Assembly: GCA_017979445.1 (NCBI GenBank)
Contig: CM030706.1
Coordinates: forward strand, 30,025,330 to 30,089,329
DNA from: Akebia trifoliata
Taxonomy: Eukaryota > Streptophyta > Magnoliopsida > Ranunculales > Lardizabalaceae
Direction of reading: 5' to 3'
Length of the DNA stretch: 64,000 nt
Shown: positions 35,301 to 45,121 of the stretch, in pieces
Position numbering within the stretch: the first letter of the stretch is position 1
Layout: each line of letters opens with the position of its first letter
Made by a program: the position numbers and the translations under genes
Notes under the pieces: generated by a model
What the model was told of the DNA's origin: nothing
Seen by the model: only the letters and a program-made list of their open reading frames with translations
Database searches by the model: none

Positions 35301-38300
35301 CCGTCCAGGCTACGTTTGTTAGTTCAAGTACGATTTGTCTTGCGTCTAACAATTCGTCATCTTAGATTATCGATTCTTAGTCATTTGATTAAGATTGGTA
35401 ACACAAGTGTGTTATTTTCACTTGGAAAGTATAGTTCTTGTGTTTTTACTACTCTTGCATATGGTACTTGTTGAATAACTCTTATTTTATTAGTTTTATA
35501 GGTCTTTTGTCATTTTTAGTCTTTTCACTTATTAGACTATGTAATCACCTTAAAACCTAATTAGGGCTTAGTAATTAATCACTTTTCACTATTATCTTAT
35601 TTTCAACTTCGTATCAGAACCTACCTCCATCGCCTCTCCTTCTACCTTGCTACAACCCCATCGCACTTCCTCTCTTAAATCCACCTCAAAACCTCTCATT
35701 TAGTTTAAATCACCACCCCTACGGAGGTTTTTTACTCCATCCCTAATCATAACATGTGATAGGATCATTAGACCTCATTAAAACTTTACAGTAACAGCAG
35801 GGTTGCTATTCTTAGGCCAACCGATGGCCCTAGAGACTTGCAGCAACAGTTTCTAGGCTGTTTGCTACAGAAACTAATTGAGTCGTAAATATGCTCAAAA
35901 GAGAAGTTGGAGGTAATAATAAGTAAGAACCAAAACAAATACACTAAAAGTAGAAGCAAGACATGGAAAAGAATTGAACCTGATGTCTTTTGGGATCTCA
36001 ACGTTCACAACAAAGTGATGATCGCCTCGAATGGATGGTTTCTTAATGTTCGGAACCCCCATGAAAGGCAATTTTATTGTATCTCCTGGCTGAATTCCTG
36101 AAGGAATTTGAAGATCTCTCAAGCCCTCAATTGTTTCTACCTAGCAATAATTTGACAATTCCATATCAATAAACAAGTATTATTCTGGATACCAGATGTA
36201 ACTAGTTGTTGCTCTTCCAACTTACCCGCCCCCCCATTGCACGAGTGCCCACACACACAATCTTACAAATGTTTTTTTGATCGACACAATCTTACAAATG
36301 TGAACACGCATACATACGCAGGCACAATGAAGAAGGGGAGAGAAACTTTTGGAGGCCAAAGAAATGAGTTCAACTAACCTAAATGGGATGAAAAATGTAT
36401 AAAAAGAATTAATTCATTAGCTAAAAATGATAATTCGAAGCCACAACGTACACAACAATTTCTCATTCCAATCATTCAAATCCTAGTCACCAAGTTGCGG
36501 ATCGAGAATAAGTTGGCGAAGGGAAAGTTTGAGGAAAACATAAATAAATAATAATTCATACATTAGACAATTATTCTAGTTTTTCAACATATCTTTTGAG
36601 AAAAACCACTATTGAATATTTACCCATGAATACATGAACCTCATAACATGTTTCTACACAATTATACACGCTAAAAAGTGTTTAACCATTGACTAGAGCT
36701 GTCAATGGACAATTAAAATCTGAATTTGTATTCAAAAAAAAAAAAATTGGATTCAAATTCAGATAACTTTTTTACTTTGAAATGCTTTTTGGATATGGAT
36801 TCGGATTGTGGTGTATCCGATCTGTTAATATACAATTCAACTAATAATAATAATAATGACAACAATAAGAAGAAGAAAAATATGTTTTTTTTCTCTTAAA
36901 ATTTTTAAGAACCCTTCGGTCTCCTCTCTCTACTATCAACTTTCAATCTTCATCTCTCTTTAGGGTTACGAACTAGGTGTTAGCGACTAGGTGATTTTCC
37001 TGATGATCTTTTTCTTTTTTGAACGATAACGAAATTTATTGATGGAGTGGTCAAGGAGACCAACTAATTGTTACAACTACAGAATCAAATAAAAGGTATG
37101 GCACAGACCCAATCCGATCAAACCACAAAATCATCGGAAAAAAACTCCCCAAAATTCAATGAACACCTTGCACCAAAAGAAAATACAAGCAAGAGTCATC
37201 AAAATCACATCCAATGCATCGCTCCCCTTGCCTTCAAAGCACCTACAATTTCGTTCCTTCCAAATGGTCCAACAAATAGCAAACAGCGCCAAATTCCAAA
37301 GCACTCTCTTTCCATGAATGAATGCGCTACCCCACTCTTGCCATGCTTGGAATAAGGAAAAAACATTCGCAGGAAGACAGTCCAGCATACCAAATCTTGC
37401 AAAGGAGTACCAAATACTTCTTGAAAAAGAGCAATGCAGAAGAAGATGGTCAATGGATTCCTTATCTGCTAAGCATAGCAAGCAGACATTCAGACCATGC
37501 ACTCAACATCTCATCAGTTAATCCATTGTGAGAGTCTTCCTCAAGGAGGCACACCAAACAAAAAAAGCCACTTTCGAAGGGATTTTCTGACTCCACACCC
37601 CTTTCTTTCCCAATGAATATGATCTTCCCCAATGATTGTCCAGGTAACCTCTCTCTCTCACTCATCTTCAATCTGAGTCAAAAAAAAAAACCTTGATTTT
37701 TCTTTCAAAATCCATTATCTTCAAGCTCTTAAACCACTATGGTAAATTTATTTTAACCTATCAACTGATCATTTTCAACCTTGCCCTTATCCTTTTGTAA
37801 AAAATCTCTGATTTTTCTACCAAAATTTTATCTTTTTTTTTTTAACTTCCCCAAAGGCCTATCTTACCTTAAGTTTTGTAGGTTGAAATAGATATAACAT
37901 TAAGGTTGAAGATGACTTGTCTTGGAGATGAAACCCATAGTTTTCAATCTTTCCCTAACCCAGATGAGTATGAATCATTGGGCTGGGATTATGAATCAGA
38001 AAATACTCACGAAATGAGAAACAATACCAAAGCAATGTTTGGATTGATCAACACAAGAGAGAACATGGAGATCTCAGAGGAAGAAGAAACAAGGCATGTC
38101 AAAGAAGAAGTTGAACATCAAACTCCACCAAACTTAGCGTTTCAAAGGATTGAATTTGAGCGTTCTAAGTATATCGAAAAAATCCCTACAAAAAGTACAT
38201 AAAATTTTACGTCGGCCAATGCTTCAAAGATAGGAAAGCACTTAAAAGGGATTTGAGGACATATGCAGTTCATAATCTTATCTCAAGCATGACATCAACT

Positions 38301-41300
38301 CACCTAATCGTCTTGTCTATTCATGCAGAGAAAAAAGTTGTAAATAACGTAATTACTGTATAAGAGTAGACGGCACACCAAGGTTTGAAGTGAAGCCATA
38401 CAATAAACACACATGTGAAATGAATATGAAGAGTTCTGAAAATTTGGAGAATTCAACCAAATGGGTTGCAAACTTTATCAAGGAAAATTGAGAGGTAATC
38501 TAACATTAAAGCCCTAAGATATAGTGTCAAAAATTCAACAATATCACGGTGTTGATATAAATTACAAGGTAGCATGGAGCGCAAAAGAGATATGTCTACA
38601 TAAGGTATGAACCTATAAATATATTGTTTACATACAAATCAGACTCATGCTATAACACAAACATTGCTATTTTACATACAAACATATGCTATTTCACAAC
38701 ATTGTTCCTATCATAAGTTTAGTCCCAACAAAACCCTAACTGTGGCCTTAAAACCCAAATCAATCCATATTCCTTAACCAAAACCTATTTCTTTTTGTCT
38801 TATAGTTTGTTATACAAGACCTAACTTATGATAACTATCAACTCCTTTAATTGACCACACACTTGAAACTAAACTAATTCTTGAAATCCATTAAACGATC
38901 AAGAGAATCTCAATTGAGTATTGTTGAACCTTTAGTGGAAATCCTAATTTCTATGGGAACTTTGTTCACTATTTAAACAGTTTATTACTGTGGGATTATG
39001 ATTTGGCCCTAGATTAATTTATAATTGCCTATTACACATTTCTAATTAATTAATGGTTTATAGAGCTTTATTTTATATTCTGAATTGTCCACGTTAATTT
39101 GTTATTGATCTCAGAATCATCATCTTAGGATAGTTTTGATGGCCTGCATCAAGAACAAACAAAAGATAAGACCAAACATTCTCAAGTTAAACAAATAATC
39201 TATGTAGGTTGAGACTAGAAACTTTAGCATTCACTGGAATCCAGTTAAAAAAACATTTCAACGGTAGTAAACCGACAACATGCTGCAGGTCTTATATAAT
39301 GCATTAATAACCCAAATTACCTTGATAACAGTTCCTAGTATTGCCTCAGTGTAATCGATACTAATCTTTGAGTAAAGATTAAGACCATCCCTCTGAAGTC
39401 CAGGTTTTCCCTCAATATGAACAAACAAATAGAGGTCTCCTGCTATGCCCCTACATGAAAGCAAGTTGGGTAACCACCTTTTTTTTAGATAACCATCATT
39501 GAGATTCATTCTGCTTTTCTTATTGTAAAGAAAGAAGTAACAACAACACTAAAAAGTCTGACTAAAAGGTTTAAAGAGAATGGATGGAAAATGTGAACCC
39601 AAAAGTGCAAGGAAAAGAGTCCTTTTTTTTTCAAGATTGTTAATATATGGTTCAAGTAGTGGTTACATTGAGCTAACAAAATATTGTGAAAAAAATATAC
39701 ACATATAATATATACATAAAGGTTTTTCCACCAATATAATAAACTTCTTGTGATCAAGTTTCTCCTTCAAATCCATACCATTTCTTATCAAAGTTCCCTT
39801 CTCCTTGAACTTGCAAGGTTGCTCCATCATTAACACCAGGTGGAATGACTACTTTGATACTTCGCTTGGACTGCACTTTACCTTGGCCACCACACTTTCG
39901 GCAACTATCAGTTATTATCTTACCATCACCACCACATTTTAAGCAAGTAGATACCTAGAGATCACATAAGAGACTATTTATCTAACATAGGTAAATCTGT
40001 AAATGCTGGAAAGAGTAAACAAAGAAATAAATGACGAGAAAAAGTAATCTACTAGATGAGAAAATGTATAATGATTTGGGAAAGAATTTAGCGATGATGA
40101 AGATCGCTAAAGGTTGGTAAGAGTGTTAACATGATAAGGACATTAAACAAAGTGGTACCAGATCTAGGCAAGAAAGTGTCCATAAATAAAACTATATGAA
40201 CTAAGATCATTAATTAGCAACTGCAGATTTGGAGGAAATTAAGGTGCCAAGACAAGGTCAAGGTTTAAATCTTGTCACGAGGCAATGCTCTAGTAAGAAC
40301 AAAGAAGAAAAAACAAGACAGTCTTGACCAAAATATTACGAGACAACCCGAAAAATTCAATATTTTGGGATCAATACGGAAAAAATGCTTCACAGTGGGA
40401 AGCAAAAGCCAAGCATCGGTGAATAAACTAAACTGAATGCAAAAAAGACATCATGTGACCTTAATGAGCAACAATCACAATGTCTTTTTTTCTTTTATCA
40501 AAATCCCAAATTACCTGAGACATTACCCCAAAAGGTGTTCTCTGAGTTTTCATGACGCCTCCCCTACCTCCACAATCCCTACATGATTTTACGGAACTGC
40601 TAGATTTTGCACCAGTTCCTTTGCAATTATCACAAGTTTCAAAACACAAAACTTCAATGTCCCGATGTCCTCCAAAAATTGATTCTTCAAAGCTCAAAAA
40701 CAGGTCATACCTACAATAAAAAGATATTCAACAGGTCATTGGGGTTCTAATGAGTAGTTTATAAATTCTTACTTTCCTAGACATAATGGTCTCAGCCAAA
40801 TGTTATAATAAGTTCAAAAGCCAGCAAAAACAATAAAGAAAGAAAAGTATCGCCTGATAATTACCGAATATCAAGATTTTGGTTCCGCTTATTCCTAAAA
40901 TTGCTGCCTCCGAAAAACCCATTCGACTCTCCGAAATATGCATCAAAGATTTCAAATGGGTCCACCTAGGAAAAGTAAATAATTTCATATAACAAAGAAA
41001 ACAGGGCTTTGTAACATCCACTGCACCCTTATCGGATTTGACTAGGTTCTCGAAGAGAAAAAAATGCATTATAAATGAAGAAGAAACTCCTTTATTTAAG
41101 GTGTTGTAGAGCACTAAAGGGAGAGATGAATGAGCTCTTACCCCTTGTGAACCTAAACCAGATCCATCATATTCTGCCTGTAAACCAGACTCACCAAAGC
41201 GGTCATATAAAGATCTTTTCTCATCATCTGATAGGACCTACACAAAGCTTCATTACTATACAAAGAAAAAGAATGAACACGCTATCAATAAACACACACA

Positions 41301-43643
41301 CATGAATTAGCTTGTAATCCAATCTCACAATATTTAGTCCAACATCAATGTCCTACATCTTTAGATGCAAGTTTAAGAAGTCACTAACATACAACTTATT
41401 TAACTTCCAAGAAGCATGACACATGAAACTAGACCATATAAGCATTTTCCAGTGGAACAAGTACAATGCATAACTCAGAAGGTTAAATAAAAACTGCATA
41501 TTAAAAAGGGGAGCAACAAGAAAACTGAAAAAAGAGCACCTCATATGCAGCACTGATCTTCTTGAAATTTTCTTCAGCCCCAGGGCTCTTGTTCATATCT
41601 GGATGATACTGTTCCAAAAACAAGAAGATACCAACAGTTTTATTAAATGTAAAAATGTCATAAGAACCAACAAATATGAACTTAAAATTCCACAAAGTGA
41701 AGTATCAAAACCAAAGCAACCAAAGAAAAAAAAATTTAGGATAGATTAAAGGAAATACAAATAATAAGAAGGGAAGGTCAAGGTAACCAACCCAGAAAAA
41801 GAAAACAAAAGAAAGGGAAACTAACTAACTGAAAGATTAGAGACACTTTCCCACCGGACTAAAAAATCCTCAAAAAAAGACCTATTTGAATTATTTGAAA
41901 ACCTTACACCAAAATAATAAAAGCCCAATAACCAAAATAAAGATCTCACGGCTAGAAAGCATCTTCCCCTTGAAGGTTCTAGCATTTCTTACCTTCCAAA
42001 TTCCCCAAGTAATCATGAATGGAATAAGACTCCAAATCAACCTTTTTGAAAGGTGGAAACTCACCCCCAACTGAAGCCATTCAACAAAGACTGATGCAGG
42101 ACTATGGTGTTTAACTAAATGGAGGGTTTGAGATCAAGAGAAGATAACCAAATGCAATTAAAAAAAAATAAACCAACCCCCATTCATCCATAACACAAGA
42201 ACATCAAATGAATAATTATTAAAATTCCAAGGCAGTCACAATCCCTCAAATAGGAAGAGGAGGGATGCCAATGGAAGATTGGACTTCCACTCACTTAGGG
42301 TTTCAATTACGAATCCAATGTGAAGATTGATCCCCTTCAAGTATTTCAATAATAAGTTTAAGCAGAAAGGGCTTTAGTTGTTGAAAGAATAATAATATGT
42401 ATGGTGTTATAATCTGGTTCAAATATTTGGACAGAATTTCCAGGAACTATAAATAAAAAAATAAATAAAACTTAGAAAAGATGAATTGAAGATTGGACTG
42501 TGGGTCTGTCTTTAGGGCTACAACAGGGGCAGCAGGTGTAGGGTTAAATTTTAGGGCTTAAACGATGTATATATGGAATCCAAGGGGCTCAGTTGGGACA
42601 AGGCTTGGTGCTGCAGTTGGGGACATGGTTTTAAATCTTGTCTGAGACCAAGACGACTCGTCTGAGTTTTCTCAGTATCATCCACCAACGAGATGAGTTG
42701 ACAAGTCATCTCAAAGACATGTTTTGTTCTAATTCTAAGTCATTTTGTTAAATCTTGTATGACACAAATCGGTTTCGTTCATGGACAAGACAAGACGTCA
42801 AAATGAGTTTTAAAACCATGGTTGGGGAACAATAGATAGCTTAATTTAGAAAGTTTCTAGGGGGAGATAGGTTTCAGTTATGACCTAGATTTGGGACTGC
42901 TGCAATAGTATGGTCTGTTGTAAAAGTAAAATCCAGTAAGGTTCAAAGTTTTGGTATGTTTGAACCATGATTTAAAGTTTTGTACCATTTCACAAGGTTT
43001 CGTGCTGAGACCATAATGAAACATTGACCCCCCAAATATTGAAGGTTTCGGATTATCTCTAAAATTTTCACGCTAAGACTGTCTCAGTTTTTTCTCCCGA
43101 GCAAAATATTGCCTCGAGGACCACTCAAATCATTCAAATATTTACTAACCCAAGAACAACAAGATTCTTTTTTTTTTTTTTTAATCCAAATATATATCGA
43201 AATACGAAGATTTTCCATTTCTATTAACAACATAGCGTAGCCAACGAAACAAAATCAAACCATAGATAGGAAAAAAAAAATGTGATGAACTGAAGAACCA
43301 CCTGACGAGCGAGTTTCCTATACGAGGCTTTGATTTCCTGCAATGTTGCACCTCTACTGAGATTCAACGTGGAGTAATAATCGGAACCATTTGCAGCCCT
43401 AATTACGCTCTTGCGACAACCAGAGAAAGAAACATTAGGGTTCCGAAATCTTTCATCTCCTCGATGAAATCTCGAGTCCCCTGAACTGAAACCGAAGAAA
43501 CTGAATTTGAGAGTGAGAGTGGGAGTTGGTTTCGAGAATCCAAATTTGTTTGAAATTGGAACTACAGTGTTAGTGATCAAAGGGGGCTTAGAAGGATAAA
43601 TGTTGGTTGGGTTTATAATTGGATTGAAGTTTATACTTTTCAT
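26394..43643 (-). CDS. DnaJ: Plastid-type DnaJ/Hsp40 chaperone, 11 exons over 17.2 kb
   Basis: Exons on the minus strand: 43302-43643 (ATG), 41540-41608, 41142-41237, 40865-40965, 40515-40710, 39779-39954, 39321-39450, 35980-36140, 27267-27334, 27048-27144, 26394-26589 (TAA). All have GT/AG borders and phases fit throughout; total 1632 nt, 543 residues. The first 80 residues are rich in Ser/Thr/Pro and basic, like a plastid transit peptide. The J-domain runs from about residue 87 (DYYSTLNLS) with HPD at 116-118; it stimulates Hsp70 ATPase. Four CxxCxGxG zinc motifs follow: [24 protein letters not shown] and CRKCGGQG (about 229-293). The client-binding C-terminal domains include [19 protein letters not shown] and [17 protein letters not shown]. 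The tail has FASVSAPMW, shared with plant DJA relatives, then a hydrophobic stretch at about 504-521. Intron 8 is 8.6 kb and full of mobile elements. Closest family member by memory: Arabidopsis At3g17830-type DnaJ A; not searched. Confidence 0.88.
27941..28162 (+). repeat. 5' LTR of an older copia relic
   Basis: TGGTATCAGAGTGGG (primer-binding site for initiator Met tRNA) starts at 28163, directly after a sequence ending CTTACA. A plausible LTR start is TGTTGTCTTTAG at 27941. Its element continues, after interruption by the younger copia at 28185-33757, with leader and gag sequence at 33763-35450. The left boundary is a guess. Confidence 0.5.
28185..28356 (+). repeat. 5' LTR of the copia element
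   Basis: It starts TGTTGGAAATAATTTAG and ends CTCAAATCCTTCT; 172 bp, short for a copia LTR. The 3' end is fixed by the adjacent primer-binding site and by the matching end of the 3' LTR. Unusually, the end is ..TTCT and not ..CA. Confidence 0.92.
28357..28369 (+). other. Primer-binding site of the copia element
   Basis: TGGTATCAGAGCC is complementary to the 3' end of plant initiator methionine tRNA, the usual primer of copia elements. Confidence 0.9.
28600..29200 (+). repeat. Imperfect repeats in the copia leader
   Basis: The word CAGGCGACAG or close variants recurs, accompanied by TTTTTGGCTTTGGTTTGG and TACGAATTCA, with spacing near 60-70 bp. About six to eight copies are visible. The reading frames through it have no domain, so this is an untranslated leader with internal amplification. 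Confidence 0.65.
29345..30320 (+). pseudogene. copia gag relic with CCHC zinc knuckle
   Basis: The start reads [16 protein letters not shown], matching the LxGxNYxxW start of copia gag. Frameshifts and a stop separate it from the 186-residue stretch 29759-30319. That stretch contains [30 protein letters not shown] and the zinc knuckle [15 protein letters not shown] (C-x2-C-x4-H-x4-C, all ligands present). The knuckle binds nucleic acid in the family. Confidence 0.85.
30360..33560 (+). pseudogene. copia pol relic: protease, integrase, RT, RNase H
   Basis: Protease: [11 protein letters not shown] near 30430, where the usual DSGA is DSSA. GAG-pre-integrase: [16 protein letters not shown] near 30840. 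Integrase: FIDDYSR, then LRLDNGGEG and [14 protein letters not shown], so the three acidic residues are still there. [32 protein letters not shown] and the intact catalytic YVDDIIVTG near 32622. RNase [12 protein letters not shown] and [10 protein letters not shown]. Frames shift around 31010-31090, 31740, 32270-32370, 32910 and 33420, with stops. The element is not autonomous. Confidence 0.9.
33587..33757 (+). repeat. 3' LTR of the copia element
   Basis: 171 bp, the same start (TGTTGGAAATAATTTAG) and end (CTCAAATCCTTCT) as the 5' LTR, with one single-base gap and about ten substitutions. It is followed by the target duplication ATTTA. Confidence 0.93.
34061..34328 (+). pseudogene. rpoC1: Nuclear copy of plastid rpoC1 fragment (NUPT)
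   Basis: The 34122-34325 stretch encodes [20 protein letters not shown] and [11 protein letters not shown] .. [14 protein letters not shown], a close match to the plastid-encoded RNA polymerase subunit beta'. Just upstream, in another frame, AKKPTFLR and [10 protein letters not shown] belong to the preceding rpoC1 residues. About 18 codons between the two are deleted with a frame change, and stops occur. Only about 270 bp remain. It lies within the remains of the older copia element in DnaJ intron 8. Confidence 0.88.
34340..35450 (+). pseudogene. gag and protease-start relic of the older copia element
   Basis: Near 34420 the reading [17 protein letters not shown] matches the copia gag start (PITSxKLNGxNYLQW). 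Around 35370 NSSS-stop-IIDS-stop corresponds to the SSSWIIDSGASDH protease start, with Trp and Gly codons turned to stops. Between them the sequence is decayed. It belongs with the LTR at 27941-28162, the copia element at 28185-33757 having inserted between. Confidence 0.5.
35469..35610 (+). repeat. LTR of a third copia-like element, with leader to about 35897
   Basis: It starts TGTTGAATAACTCTT and is followed at 35609 by TCGTATCAGAACC, a mutated primer-binding site. The downstream sequence (CACCACCCCTACGGAGG, then GGCCCTAGAGACTTGCAGCAAC) looks like a copia leader up to about 35897, close to DnaJ exon 8. It has no coding sequence or second LTR. Confidence 0.5.
37012..37680 (-). pseudogene. 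Non-LTR retrotransposon (LINE) 3' fragment, zf-RVT domain
   Basis: On the minus strand 37131-37502 encodes [20 protein letters not shown] and FSRSIWYSF. This is the zinc-binding reverse-transcriptase domain (zf-RVT) at the C-terminus of plant LINE ORF2, with pattern CxxC..ES..HLLxxC..W. It continues through [14 protein letters not shown]. The element end on this strand is CAATAAATTTCGTTATCG followed by an A-rich tail at about 37012-37030, as in L1-type 3' ends. It is 5'-truncated. Confidence 0.8.
37905..38610 (+). pseudogene. Mutator-like (MULE) transposase N-terminal fragment
   Basis: An acidic N-terminal part (37906-38202, with [16 protein letters not shown]) is followed, after a frame change, by [20 protein letters not shown]. 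Then come [19 protein letters not shown] and WVANFIKEN, and near 38520 [20 protein letters not shown]. This is the order of the MuDR-type DNA-binding region of plant Mutator-like transposases. The catalytic DDE domain is absent. Stops occur. Confidence 0.7.
41609..43301 (-). other. Intron 1 of the DnaJ gene (1.7 kb)
   Basis: The intron separates the codons before the J-domain HPD motif (exon 1 ends YRKLARQ, exon 2 starts YHPD). It contains the hAT MITE at 42616-42828. The rest, including 41700-42600, has no recognisable gene. Confidence 0.75.
42616..42828. mobile_element. hAT-type MITE with exact 8-bp target duplication
   Basis: The element is 42624-42820 (197 bp). GTTGGGGA stands on both sides (42616-42623 and 42821-42828). 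The ends are CATGGTTTTAAA and TTTAAAACCATG, perfect inverted repeats of 12 bp. Inside are CTCGTCTGAG and GACGAC words, as in the related element at 60111-60336. No coding capacity. Confidence 0.9.
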
Positions 43644-43876
43644 GGTTGAAATGGTTTTACAGAAGAGGAAAGAGAGAGTTGCTTAAACCCCTCGAGAACC
43701 CATACGAGAGACGAGAAAGATCATGGAGGATATTAAGGGTTTGTTTGATTGTGAATGGAAAATGGGCGCCAAAATGATTTTTTATTGGAAAATGGGATCA
43801 AACGTATTCTTGCTAGAATTCAATTTCTCTTACCAAAAGTGATTTTCTACATTGGGTGGGAAAATGATTTTCCCAA

Positions 43877-44504
43877 CTAGGGTATGTTTGAAAACCGCGA
43901 GTTACACATAAGAGTTGGCAACTCATGAGAGTTGGTCAACATATGGTGTTTCGATGTGTTAACATGCAATGGTTGCCAACTCATGCCAATCCCCGAAATC
44001 TCATTTTTGGTATATAACATTCATCAAATTTAGTGAATGCTGTTAACATACGCTAATTGTTCAAAATTCAGCAGTCGTCTTGCCTTCAATACTAATTTCT
44101 CAATGTTCATCGTGTGAGTTGCAATAAATAGTGTGCAAGCTCTTCTCTTTGTCTTTTTCTCAAAGATCTCACATTTTCTTCTTCTTGCTCATGTTCTTCT
44201 CTTAGAAAACCCTATTTTTTATTGTCAGCCATGACATTCCTTTTTTCTTCTCCATAAAAAACTTAGATAAAATTCAATTCTTTTCTTCTCTGGAAACCCT
44301 TTGCTTCATAAGGTGATTTGATTTTTTTGTGTTTTTAAAATTTTTTTTTTCTCTTTGCAATTTGGGGAAGAAAGGTAGGATAAAAGATGAACTTTCACAA
44401 CAACGAAACACTGAAGTATTTGACTCTCACCCTCCACTTTTGAGAGTTGAACACTTAAAAGTTCAACTGTCATAATGAATTCTCCCGTTACAAACGCACC
44501 CTTA
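43877..44504. mobile_element. PIF/Harbinger-like MITE, 622 bp
   Basis: The left end GGGTATGTTTG (43880) and right end CAAACGCACCC (44501) are inverted repeats. The flanking trinucleotides are CTA and TTA, fitting the TNA-type 3-bp target duplication of PIF/Harbinger with one change. The element lies 234 bp upstream of the DnaJ start codon, so it may overlap the promoter region. No transposase is encoded. Confidence 0.6.
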
Positions 44505-45121
44505 GTGTTATTCTTTCACAATTACCCATCCTCACACCCAAAACTAAAACATAGTTTTGAAAATTAAGTTGAGTCAAGTTGACAACTCACAAAACAACTT
44601 TTGACTCAAATAAAAATATATTAAACTTATAAATATTTTTTTAAATAGTTTTAAATATTTTAAAATGTATAATATATTTAATTTTTTTTCTCTATGAAAA
44701 TATTATATATAGTCAAATAACACGGACAAGTTTCCAACTAGATTAAGTGCATTTTCAAGTTGAATCGATTGAGTTGACTTATGATTTATTGAGCTGACCT
44801 AGCAAGTTGGTTCGACCGAATTTTAGGATTGAGTCACCTCAAAATCCAATCTCGTGTAAGGATCAGGTAGATCCAAAACCGACTAATCGTTCACAGTACT
44901 TTGGTTAATTGGGTACCTATTAACACCCTTATCTAATGTTGATAGGAACGGAGTCCTTAGGAGGAACTCCTTCGAAAGATTTTGAATCAAGGCTTTTTTT
45001 CTTAATGTCAATTCTAAGTATTTTATGTTTTTCAAACCTTTCACTCATAACCAAGCATTTTGAGAAACTTATAACATTTTTTAGAAGTGATGGTGGTTGA
45101 GAGTTTACTTTTAACAAATTC
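44505..45121. other. Intergenic AT-rich sequence
   Basis: No gene seen. It contains words such as GAGTTGACTTATG that occur in degraded plant repeats, but no termini could be set. Confidence 0.45.

Larger units (their letters stand above)
27335..35979 (-). other. Intron 8 of the DnaJ gene, 8.6 kb, filled with nested elements
   Basis: The donor follows exon 8 (CATCAG|GTTCAA on the minus strand) and the acceptor precedes exon 9 (GGTAATGGCAG|T). Phase fits (AG|T, Ser), and both flanking exons keep conserved DnaJ residues. Inside, on the opposite strand, lie a complete copia element, parts of two other copia elements and a plastid rpoC1 fragment. The donor is weak beyond GT (TTCAA instead of AAGT-like), so splicing efficiency may be low. 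27335-27940 holds no recognisable feature. Confidence 0.8.
36141..39320 (-). other. Intron 7 of the DnaJ gene (3.2 kb) with LINE and Mutator fragments
   Basis: The borders are GT/AG and phase 0. The intron holds an AGAGCTGTCAATGGAC repeat near 36693-36890, a LINE 3' fragment on the minus strand (37012-37680) and a Mutator-like transposase fragment on the plus strand (37905-38610). 38611-39320 has nothing recognisable. Confidence 0.75.

Noticed and set aside
35786..36001. Minus-strand frame after DnaJ exon 8 as an alternative C-terminus
   Set aside because: Most of it reads through copia leader sequence; the conserved DnaJ tail is found in phase at 27334 and below. It could still be a readthrough product.
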